Shown: one piece after another, positions 56,746 to 64,000 of the stretch
Position numbering within the stretch: position 1 is the stretch's first letter
Layout of the letters: each line of letters begins with the position of its first letter
From: CAZBRS01 sp964494475
GTDB taxonomy: Bacteria > Myxococcota_A > UBA9042 > CAZBRS01
Direction of reading: 5' to 3'
NCBI GenBank assembly: GCA_964494475.1
Contig: CAZBRS010000006.1
Location: 55,288-119,287 of the forward strand
Length of the DNA: 64,000 bases
Notes under the pieces: generated by a model
Told to the model about the DNA's origin: nothing
Seen by the model: only the letters and a program-made list of their open reading frames with translations
The model's database searches: none
Program-made: the position numbers and the translations under genes

Positions 56746-58563
56746 ATGGAAAAGCGCATCCTCTGGAAGACGATCGGGCTGGCGCTGCTCACGCTCTTCG
56801 CGGCGTTGTACACGCTGCCCACGTGGGTGGGCGCCGAGCGGCTGCCCGGCTGGTACACCAGCATGTTCTCGAAGCGCCTGAACTACGGCCTCGACCTGCA
56901 GGGCGGGCTCGAGCTGCGCTACGCCGTCGACTTCAAGAAGGCCATCGGCGACAACACGCTGCGCATGCGCGAGTCGTTCCAGCACGAGATCGCCACCACG
57001 CTGGCCCGCAACGAGGGGAAGGACCCCGACAAGCTGACCGACCCCGAGCTGGCCGTCTACCACGCCCGGTTCGAGATCAAGCGCGCCGAGTTCGACGCCC
57101 TGCGCGTCACGTTCCAGAGCGTGACCGACGCCGAGGTGCTCACCGACGACCTGGTCAAGAAGGTCGACTTCAACTTCGCGCGCAGCAAGAAGACCGAGAC
57201 CGAGTACGTGCTGCGCCTGACCGACACCAAGGTGTCCGACATCAAGACGGCCGCCGTGGCGCAGGCCCTGCAGATCATCCGCAAGCGCGTCGAGGCCTTC
57301 GGGCTCACCGAGCCCATCGTGCGCCAGAGCGGCGAGAGCGCCATCGAGGTGCAGATGCCTGGCGTGCGCAAGGCGCAGATGGACATCGTGCGCGAGCGCA
57401 TCGGCCAGACCGCCCAGCTCATGTTCCGCATCGTCGACCACAACAGCGAGAGCTTCTTCCTGACCACCGTGAAGCCCAAGCTGGCCGAGTACGTCGAGGC
57501 CCACAAGGACCAGGCGCCCACGCTCGAGCTGAAGAAGGGCGGCGGCCAGGAGTACTACCTGCGCGCCGTGAACAAGAGCGAGCTCATGGCGTTCATCAAG
57601 AACCTCGAGGTTCCGGACGATCGCTACCTGGGCTTCGAGCTCGTCGAGCCCGAGAAGGGCAAGGTGGGCGCGGCCTCCTACTGGCGCACCCAGTGGCTGT
57701 CGGGCAAGGTCGAGATGACCGGCGAGCACCTGACGCGCGCCGTGGCCCTGTTCGACGAGCAGAACCGCCCCTACGTGTCGCTCGAGTTCGACACCACGGG
57801 CGCCAACCTGTTCGAAGAGACCACGGGCAAGCACGCCGGCGAAGACCTGGCCATCATGCTCGACGAAGACGTGTACTCGGCGCCGCGCATCAAGGAGAAG
57901 ATCGGCGGCGGTCGCGCGCGCATCGACCTGGGCTCGCGGCGCGCCCCGCAGGAGGTGCTGGCCGAGGCCAAGGCGCTCGAGACCGTGCTCGCCACCGGAG
58001 CCTACAAGGCCCCGGTGCACAAGGTGCACGACAGCGAGGTCGGCCCCAGCCTGGGCCAGGAGGCCATCGACTCGGGCAAGAACGCCATGCTGCTGGGCTC
58101 GATCCTCGTGATCCTGTTCATGATGATGTACTACAAGCGCTCGGGCGTGTACGCGAACGTGGCGCTCATCGTCAACATGCTGCTGCTCTTCTCGGTGCTC
58201 ATCAGCTTCAACGCCGCGCTCACCCTGCCGGGCCTCGCCGGCATCGCGCTCACGGTCGGCATGGCCGTCGACGCCAACGTGCTCATCTTCGAGCGCATCC
58301 GCGAAGAGTTGCGCGCGGGCAAGTCGCCCCGCGCGGCCGTCGAGCAGGGCTTCAACCGCGCCTTCTGGACCATCTTCGACTCCCAGCTCACCACGGCCCT
58401 CGCGGGCGTGATCCTCATGAAGTTCACGACCGGCTCCATCTACGGCTTCGCCGTCACGCTGCTGGTCGGCATCCTGTCGTCGATCTTCACGGCCATCGTG
58501 GTCACGCGCCTCTGCTTCGACATCGAGTTGTCGCGCAAGGGCGTCGAGCGGCTGAGCGTCTGA
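56746..58563 (+). CDS. secD: Protein translocase subunit SecD
   Basis: A 605-residue RND-family membrane protein that, with SecF, uses the proton gradient to complete Sec-dependent export. The first helix is IGLALLTLFAALYTL. LNYGLDLQGGLELRYAVD is the D1 signature. The P1 periplasmic domain is long. The membrane half has GVYANVALIVNMLLLFSVLISF, ALTVGMAVDANVLIFERIREEL (the proton-relay Asp), and GVILMKFTTGSIYGFAVTLL. ATG 56746 is chosen over the TTG at 56737 because the latter overlaps the yajC stop. Confidence 0.96.
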   Translation: MEKRILWKTIGLALLTLFAALYTLPTWVGAERLPGWYTSMFSKRLNYGLDLQGGLELRYAVDFKKAIGDNTLRMRESFQHEIATTLARNEGKDPDKLTDPELAVYHARFEIKRAEFDALRVTFQSVTDAEVLTDDLVKKVDFNFARSKKTETEYVLRLTDTKVSDIKTAAVAQALQIIRKRVEAFGLTEPIVRQSGESAIEVQMPGVRKAQMDIVRERIGQTAQLMFRIVDHNSESFFLTTVKPKLAEYVEAHKDQAPTLELKKGGGQEYYLRAVNKSELMAFIKNLEVPDDRYLGFELVEPEKGKVGAASYWRTQWLSGKVEMTGEHLTRAVALFDEQNRPYVSLEFDTTGANLFEETTGKHAGEDLAIMLDEDVYSAPRIKEKIGGGRARIDLGSRRAPQEVLAEAKALETVLATGAYKAPVHKVHDSEVGPSLGQEAIDSGKNAMLLGSILVILFMMMYYKRSGVYANVALIVNMLLLFSVLISFNAALTLPGLAGIALTVGMAVDANVLIFERIREELRAGKSPRAAVEQGFNRAFWTIFDSQLTTALAGVILMKFTTGSIYGFAVTLLVGILSSIFTAIVVTRLCFDIELSRKGVERLSV

Positions 58564-58591
58564 GCCACCAAGAAGAGAACGGGGACCCACC

Positions 58592-59947
58592 ATGGAATGG
58601 ATAAAGCCCGGAACCAAGTTCGACTTCATGGGCAAGCGCAAGCTGTTCGTCGGCATCTCGATCGCGGCCGTGGCGATCAGCCTGGTCGCCATGCTGGTGT
58701 TCGGCCTGAACTTCGGCGTCGACTTCAAGGGCGGCAGCGTGGTCGTGGCTGGCTTCAAGACCACGACCAGCGTCGACCGTGACGAGATCGCCCAGGTCGT
58801 GGCCGACAAGGTCAAGGCGGTCATCGGCCGCAGCGACGTCGAGGTCACGGTGCAAGACTTCGCCATGGGCGGCATGACGGCCAGCGAGTCCGTCAAGTTC
58901 CAGCTGTACACCGACGTGACGTCGCTGGTCAGCAAGGACAAGACCGACGCCCTGGCGGCCGAGCTCACCAAGGCCTTCGGCGCCAACACCCGCATCGAGA
59001 CCCCCGACGAGGGCGACAAGTTCTTCGTGGCCCTCGACGCCGAGGCCTCGGTGGTCGACACGCAGAAGAAGATCACCGAGCTGTTCTCGGCGCAGGGCTT
59101 CCAGCGCATCAAGGTGCGCTCCGATCGCGAAGAGCAGGCCGACGTCGACTTCTACAAGGAGTTGAACCTGGTCGAGGCCGAGAAGAAGAAGGCCGGCGAG
59201 AACGTCGAGGACGAGCTGGTCGCCAAGGTCAAGGCCTTCCGCGAGCGCAAGGAGCGCGACATCCTGCCTTCGCTGAAGGACGCGAAGTACACCGTGACCA
59301 TCCACGAGCTCTCGAACCTGTTCGACGAGGCCCTGAAGGAGCGCTTCAAGGACGACTTCCTCGGGGTCGAGTCGTCCACCGCCGTCAGCGCCAGCGTGGG
59401 CAAGGGCATCTTCTACGAGGGCATGCTGGCCATGCTCTACGCCATCCTCGGCATCATGGTGTACGTGGCCATGCGCTTCGACGTGCGCTTCGCGCCCGGC
59501 GCCGTCATCGCCCTGATCCACGACGCGACCATCACCATGGGCTTCTTCGCCATCTTCCAGCTGAAGTTCTCGATGACCATCGTGGCCGCGCTGCTCACCA
59601 TCATCGGCTTCTCGGTCAACGACACCATCGTGATCTTCGACCGCATCCGCGAGAACATCGAGAAGACCAAGGGCGCCCTGACCGACCGCATCATCAACCG
59701 CAGCGTGAACGAAACGCTGTCGCGCACCATCCTCACCACGGGCACCGTGGTGCTGGTCGACCTGGCCCTCCTCATCCTCGGCGGCGACGTGCTCTTCACG
59801 TTCGCCCTGGCCCTGATGATCGGCTTCGTGGTCGGCACGTACTCGTCGATCTTCATCGCCAGCCCCATCGCCTACTACCTCGACCGCTACTTCGAGCGCA
59901 AGGCCGGCAAGGAGTCCGCCGAGGAGTCCCCCGCCTCCGCCGTCTAG
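58592..59947 (+). CDS. secF: Protein translocase subunit SecF (enlarged periplasmic domain)
   Basis: A 451-residue partner of SecD. KFDFMGKRKLFVGISIAAVAISLV is the first helix and LNFGVDFKGGSVVVAG the conserved D motif. Helices 2-6 include YAILGIMVYVAMRFDVRFAPGAVIALIHDATITMGFF and IIGFSVNDTIVIFDRIREN, the signature with the conserved Asp. Typical SecF has about 300-320 residues. Here about 130 extra residues lie in the first periplasmic domain (roughly 120-260), with a charged helix DVDFYKELNLVEAEKKKAGENVEDEL. GAAGAGAACGGGGA-like purines precede the ATG. Confidence 0.93.
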   Translation: MEWIKPGTKFDFMGKRKLFVGISIAAVAISLVAMLVFGLNFGVDFKGGSVVVAGFKTTTSVDRDEIAQVVADKVKAVIGRSDVEVTVQDFAMGGMTASESVKFQLYTDVTSLVSKDKTDALAAELTKAFGANTRIETPDEGDKFFVALDAEASVVDTQKKITELFSAQGFQRIKVRSDREEQADVDFYKELNLVEAEKKKAGENVEDELVAKVKAFRERKERDILPSLKDAKYTVTIHELSNLFDEALKERFKDDFLGVESSTAVSASVGKGIFYEGMLAMLYAILGIMVYVAMRFDVRFAPGAVIALIHDATITMGFFAIFQLKFSMTIVAALLTIIGFSVNDTIVIFDRIRENIEKTKGALTDRIINRSVNETLSRTILTTGTVVLVDLALLILGGDVLFTFALALMIGFVVGTYSSIFIASPIAYYLDRYFERKAGKESAEESPASAV

Positions 59948-59954
59948 AGCCTCC

Positions 59955-61682
59955 ATGCGGCGCACCTGGACCCCCTCGGCGACCGATCCGGTCGCGGTGC
60001 AGCGCCTCGCGCGCGAGGCCGGCCTGCCCCCGCTGGCGGCGCGCCTGCTGGTGCAGCGCGGCCTCGTGGCCGCCGCCGACGTGCCGCGCTTCCTGCAGCC
60101 CCGCCTGGCCGATCTGCCCGATCTGTGGGCGATGAAGGGCCTGCGCGAGGCCGCCACGCTGCTGGCCGACGCCATCGCGGCGGGCGACCCCGTCGCGGTG
60201 CTCGGCGACTACGACGTCGACGGCATCACGTCGGTCTCGCAGATGCTGCTCTTCCTGCGGGCGCAGGGCTGCCCGGCGGCCTTTCACATCCCGCACCGCA
60301 TCACCGACGGCTACGGGCTCAGCGAGACCGCCGCCGCGCGCCTGCTCGACGAGGGCTACCGCACCTTCGTGACGGTCGACACGGGCATCGGCGAGATCGA
60401 GACCATCACGCGCCTCAAGGCGCGCGGCGCCCGGGTGGTGGTGATCGATCACCACGAGGTCGGCGAGAGCCTGCCCCCCGCCGACGCCATCGTGAACCCG
60501 CACCAGCCGGGCTGCGAGTTCCCCTACCACACGCTGGCGGCCTGCGCGCTCACCTTCTACGTGCTGTCGGGCGTGCGCCGCGTGCTGCTCGAGCGCGGCT
60601 GGTTCGAGGCCACCGGGCGCGCCGTGCCCGACCTGAAGGACACCCTCGACCTGGTGGCGCTCGGCACCGTGGCCGACGTGGTGCCGCTCACGCACGCCAA
60701 CCGCATCCTGGCGCGCCAGGGCCTCATGCGGCTGCGCGCGCTCGAGCGCCCCGGCCTCAAATCGCTGGTCGAGGTCTCGAACATCCGCACCCGCAAGCTC
60801 GACGCCGGGCACGTGTCGTTCCAGTTGGCGCCGCGCCTGAACGCGGGCGGTCGCGTCGACGTGGCCGACACCGGGGTGCACCTGCTGCTGGCCACCGACC
60901 CGCGCGAGGCCGCGCGCCTGGCCGGCAAGCTCGACGCGCTGAACCGCGAGCGGCAAGGTCTGGAGCGCGAGGCCACGGCCACGGCCGTCGCCGCCCTCGA
61001 GGGCGACCCGCGGCTGGCTGACGGCGCGGCCATCGTGGTGGCCGACGCGGCCTGGCACCTGGGCGTGGTGGGCATCATGGCCGGCCGGCTGGCCGAGCGC
61101 TTCCAGCGCCCCGCGCTGGTGCTGGCCCGCGACGGCGACGGCTGGAGGGGCTCGGGGCGCAGCGTCGAGGGCTTCGACCTGGTGCAGCACCTCGAGCAGG
61201 CCCGCCCCCTGCTGCGCACCCTGGGAGGCCACGCCTTCGCCTGCGGCCTCTCGGTCGACGACGCGCGCTTCGACGAGTTCGCCGCCTGGTTCCGCGAGAG
61301 CACCCGCCTGGCGCTCGCCACCCTCCCCGGGGGCCGACCGGCCGAGACCGACGCCGACGCCGAGGCCCATCTGGCCGACCTGCTCGACCCGGCGTTCCTC
61401 GACGTGTACCGCGAGCTGTGGCCCTTCGGCGAAGGGAACCCGCGCCCGGTCTTCCTGCTGCACGACGTGGCCCTGACCGAGGTGCTCGACGACCGCGGCA
61501 CCTCGCGGCGCGTGCGCGTGGTCGACGGCGCGGCCGAGACCACGTTGACCTTCTGGAAGAGCGAGCGCGCCCCCGAGGTGCCCGCCCGGGTCGACCTGAC
61601 GTGCCGGCTCGACCTGTTCGAGTACCGCGGGGCCGAGGTCGCGGGCTTGACCGCGGTCGACGCCACCCCGGTGGGAGGGTGA
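59955..61682 (+). CDS. recJ: Single-stranded-DNA exonuclease RecJ
   Basis: A 575-residue 5'-3' exonuclease of recombination and repair. LGDYDVDGITSVSQML and VVVIDHHEVG are the two DHH-superfamily metal motifs. GTVADVVPLTHANRILARQGL and QLAPRLNAGGRVD complete the core, and the DHHA1 domain has RGSGRSVEGFDLVQHLEQ and GGHAFACGLSV. The length is typical. The ATG lies seven bases after the secF stop; no strong ribosome site is visible, so it may rely on secF translation. Confidence 0.94.
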   Translation: MRRTWTPSATDPVAVQRLAREAGLPPLAARLLVQRGLVAAADVPRFLQPRLADLPDLWAMKGLREAATLLADAIAAGDPVAVLGDYDVDGITSVSQMLLFLRAQGCPAAFHIPHRITDGYGLSETAAARLLDEGYRTFVTVDTGIGEIETITRLKARGARVVVIDHHEVGESLPPADAIVNPHQPGCEFPYHTLAACALTFYVLSGVRRVLLERGWFEATGRAVPDLKDTLDLVALGTVADVVPLTHANRILARQGLMRLRALERPGLKSLVEVSNIRTRKLDAGHVSFQLAPRLNAGGRVDVADTGVHLLLATDPREAARLAGKLDALNRERQGLEREATATAVAALEGDPRLADGAAIVVADAAWHLGVVGIMAGRLAERFQRPALVLARDGDGWRGSGRSVEGFDLVQHLEQARPLLRTLGGHAFACGLSVDDARFDEFAAWFRESTRLALATLPGGRPAETDADAEAHLADLLDPAFLDVYRELWPFGEGNPRPVFLLHDVALTEVLDDRGTSRRVRVVDGAAETTLTFWKSERAPEVPARVDLTCRLDLFEYRGAEVAGLTAVDATPVGG

Positions 61683-61684
61683 CG

Positions 61685-64000
61685 ATGCGAACGTTCCCCG
61701 ACCGGGAGCAGCTTCGAGGCAGCTTCGGCGACTGGGAGATCGTGAAAGATCTCACCGACCAGCTGATCGACCTGATGCTCAACTACCGCCAGAGCGGCCA
61801 CCCGGGCGGCAGCCGCTCGAAGGTGCAGGCGCTGGTGGCGCTCTTCCTGTCGGGCGCGCTGCGCGTCGATCTGCGCGACGTGACCCGCACCTGGGCCGAC
61901 CGCTTCGTGCTGTGCGCCGGGCACACCGCCCCGGCCGCCTACGCGCTGCTGGCCGTGCTCTACGACGCCCTGCGCGAGGCGCACCGCGAGACCGGCGACG
62001 CGCGCTTCGCCGTGGCCGACGAACGCTTCGTGCTCTACCCCGAGCATTTGCTGGGCTTCCGGCGCCGGGGCGGCCTTCCGGGCCACGCCGAGATGTCGGG
62101 GCGCAGCCTGCTCTTCCGCTGGAACACCGGGCCGTCGGGGCACGGGCTGCCCGCCATGGTGGGGCAGGCCTTCGCCCTCACCTACGCCGGCGGCCACGAC
62201 GTGTGGGTCTGGGGCCTCGAGGGCGAGGGAGGGCTCACGCCCGGCGCCACGCACGAGGCGCTGAACTCGGCCTGGGGCCTGGGGCTCGGCAATCTGCGCC
62301 TGCTGGTCGACTGGAACGACTTCGGCATCGACCCCCGGCCGTGCAGCGCGGTGGTGTACGGCGGGCCGCGCGAGTGGTTCGAACCGCACGGCTGGCGCGT
62401 CCACGGCACCTCGAACGGTAACGACTGGGAGGGCGTGACGGCCCTCCTGGCCGACCTGGTGAAGCCCCCCGCCCAGAAGAACCCCCTGCCGTTGCCGGTG
62501 GCGGGCTGGTTCCGCACCCAGAAGGGCCGCGGCTACCTGAAGTACGACGCCGCCTCGCACGGCGCGCCCCACAAGCGCAACAGCGACCTGTTCTGGGAGA
62601 CCAAGCGTCCCTTCCAGGACCGCTACGGCGTGCGCTTCGAGGGCTTCGGCCAACCCCTGGCCGACGACGCCGCGAAGGTGCGCGCCGAGTTCGCCGCCAA
62701 CCTCGACGTGGTGCTGTCGGTGCTGCGGCGCGATCGGGGGCTGGTGCTGCGGCTGGCCGAAGCGCTGGCGGCCATCGGCGACACGGTGCCGACGACGCCG
62801 CCGGGGCTCTGGCTCGACCCCGCCCGGAACCCGCAGGCAGACCCCGACCTGCTCGACGCCGCGCGCTTTCCGGCCTACAAGGCCCCGGGCAGCAAGGTGG
62901 CCTCGCGCCAGATGCTCTCGGCGTGGGGCGCGTGGGTCAACGCCAGCAGCCGCGAACGGCACGGGCGCCCGCTCTTCCTGGCGGCGTCGGCCGATCTGGC
63001 CGAGTCGACCGGGCTCGCCGGCTTCGGCGACGGCCTGCCCGGCGCGGGCGAAGGCCGCCCCGGCAGCCCGGGCTGGGGCTGGTACGAGCGCTCGACCAAC
63101 CGGCGCGGGGTGGTGCTACCCCAGGAGATCACCGAGATGGCGAACGCCGGCCTGCTCGCCGGCGCGGCCTCGGTGAACCTCGACGCGCGCCCCCTCGAGC
63201 GCTTCTCGGGCTTCTGGGGCGCGGGCTCGACGTACGGCTCGTTCGCCTACCTGAAGTACGGCATGGTGCGCCTGTTCGCCCAGCTGGCCCAAGACAGCGA
63301 GCTGAAGGTGGGCAAGTTCCTGTGGGTGGTCGGCCACAGCGGCCCCGAGACGGCCGAAGACTCGCGCACCCACTTTGGCGTGTTCGCGCCGGGCGTCACG
63401 CGCCTGCTGCCGCGCGGCCAGGTCGTGAACCTGCACCCCTGGGATCCGAACGAGGTGCCGGTGCTGCTCGAGGCGGCCCTAGCGGGCCCCGAGCCCGTCG
63501 TGGCGCTGCATCTGGCGCGCCCGCCCGTCACGGTGCCCGACCGCGCCGCCCTGGGCTTGGCGCCCCTGACCGAGGCCGCGCGCGGCGCCTACCTGCTCCG
63601 CGACTTCGCCCCCGACCTGCCGCGCCAGGGCACCGTGCTCGTGCAGGGGGCCCTCACCACCCTGAACGTGATCGGGCTCCTGCCCGAACTCGCGCGCCGG
63701 GGCTGGAACCTGCGCGTGGTGGCCGCCGTGTCGTGGGATCTCTTCCTCCGGCAGCCCGCCGCCTGGCGCGAGGGCTTCCTGCCCTGGGCCGACTGGCAGG
63801 ACTCCATGGGCATCACCAGCGGCGCGCGGGTGGGCTTCGCCGACTGGCTGTCCGGCAAGGTGGCCGAGGAGTACACGCTCTCGGCCGATTGGGACGATCG
63901 CTGGCGTACGGGGGGTTCCGTCGACGAGGTGTACGACGAGGCCCACCTGTCGCCCGAGTGGCTGCTGGCCGGCCTCGAGCGCTTCGTGAACGAACGCGAT
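61685..64000 (+). CDS. Transketolase-family protein (3' partial)
   Basis: The first 772 residues of a thiamine-diphosphate enzyme; the gene runs off the window. GHPGGSRSKVQALVAL is the N-terminal His/Gly motif. GEGGLTPGATHEALNSAWGLGLGNLRLLVDWNDFGID is the ThDP fold, although the first motif is not the usual GDGE. FRTQKGRGYLKYDAASHG follows. A pyrimidine-domain region has GHSGPETAEDSRTHFGVFAPG. Ordinary transketolase ends near 660 residues, so this protein is longer and diverged. The substrate may differ from sugar phosphates. GGGAGGGTGACG lies before ATG 61685, three bases after recJ. Confidence 0.82.
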   Translation, partial: MRTFPDREQLRGSFGDWEIVKDLTDQLIDLMLNYRQSGHPGGSRSKVQALVALFLSGALRVDLRDVTRTWADRFVLCAGHTAPAAYALLAVLYDALREAHRETGDARFAVADERFVLYPEHLLGFRRRGGLPGHAEMSGRSLLFRWNTGPSGHGLPAMVGQAFALTYAGGHDVWVWGLEGEGGLTPGATHEALNSAWGLGLGNLRLLVDWNDFGIDPRPCSAVVYGGPREWFEPHGWRVHGTSNGNDWEGVTALLADLVKPPAQKNPLPLPVAGWFRTQKGRGYLKYDAASHGAPHKRNSDLFWETKRPFQDRYGVRFEGFGQPLADDAAKVRAEFAANLDVVLSVLRRDRGLVLRLAEALAAIGDTVPTTPPGLWLDPARNPQADPDLLDAARFPAYKAPGSKVASRQMLSAWGAWVNASSRERHGRPLFLAASADLAESTGLAGFGDGLPGAGEGRPGSPGWGWYERSTNRRGVVLPQEITEMANAGLLAGAASVNLDARPLERFSGFWGAGSTYGSFAYLKYGMVRLFAQLAQDSELKVGKFLWVVGHSGPETAEDSRTHFGVFAPGVTRLLPRGQVVNLHPWDPNEVPVLLEAALAGPEPVVALHLARPPVTVPDRAALGLAPLTEAARGAYLLRDFAPDLPRQGTVLVQGALTTLNVIGLLPELARRGWNLRVVAAVSWDLFLRQPAAWREGFLPWADWQDSMGITSGARVGFADWLSGKVAEEYTLSADWDDRWRTGGSVDEVYDEAHLSPEWLLAGLERFVNERD

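Overview
This is a high-GC (roughly 70 %) bacterial chromosome segment carried on a draft or metagenome scaffold: one run of 100 Ns sits at 26097-26196. The gene content points to the Myxococcota or a related deltaproteobacterial lineage. Indicators are secreted lipoproteins built from DDGDPCT-type cysteine repeats and MopE-like DDDCDG motifs, a SUMF1/FGE-like domain on such a lipoprotein, tandem FHA and PilZ signalling proteins, a perfect GG-N10-GC sigma-54 promoter, and many small lineage-specific lipoproteins. No phage, complete insertion sequence or CRISPR array is visible. One tRNA gene (Pro, UGG) is present.

Layout. 1-720: end of a family-4 uracil-DNA glycosylase, then an intergenic stretch with a sigma-54 promoter and a possible small RNA. 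720-3475: a three-gene minus-strand lipoprotein/DUF3006 operon divergent from a FadL-type porin. 3506-6465: uridine kinase, alanine racemase, GAPDH and tRNA-Pro on the minus strand. 6604-10004: a signalling block (FHA-GAF-adenylate cyclase, small membrane peptide, zinc-ribbon/tandem-FHA protein, PilZ protein). 10051-14830: two divergent large cysteine-rich lipoproteins. 14871-18875: histidine phosphatase, B3/B4-domain protein, spermidine-synthase-like protein, an antitoxin-like remnant and an SGNH-hydrolase-like membrane protein. 18928-23296: sugar-hydrolase-like propeller, dienoyl-CoA-isomerase-like crotonase, an OB-fold lipoprotein and a large lipoprotein of unknown function.

23334-26547 is the most unusual part. 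A B12-binding radical SAM protein is encoded directly behind two paralogous proteins with a leader-like N-terminal domain, an internal RRFM(K/R)G-plus-hydrophobic segment, cysteines and an acidic tail, and a two-cluster ferredoxin precedes them. This looks like a modified-peptide (RiPP-like) or exported radical-SAM substrate system. The N gap interrupts the second paralogue and is flanked by exactly the same 55 bp on both sides. Removing one copy and the Ns gives an uninterrupted 163-residue frame, so the gap is probably an assembly artefact. An ORF6N-domain gene with two 27-bp palindromes inside its coding sequence follows.

27341-34671 is one tightly overlapping minus-strand arginine operon, in transcription order argR, P-loop NTPase of unknown function, argC, argD, argB, argE, tsaE, argF. 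34822-44779 reads the other way: a double ThyX-like protein lacking the ThyX motif, a CPBP-family membrane protein, mtnA, a lipoprotein, an ABC ATPase and permease, and another cysteine-rich lipoprotein. The permease carries a 20-cysteine insert in its periplasmic domain, a motif theme it shares with that neighbouring lipoprotein.

44780-56188 holds an exported protein, a histone-deacetylase-family hydrolase, a small Cys protein, a histidine kinase operon including a degenerate nucleotidyltransferase/CDP-alcohol-phosphotransferase-like fusion, a small beta-barrel, deoB, and an RND-family transporter followed by two membrane-anchored helical proteins. 56294-64000 is yajC-secD-secF-recJ and the start of a divergent transketolase. 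Four-base start/stop overlaps recur throughout and indicate translational coupling. All functions are inferred from sequence reading alone; no database search was run.
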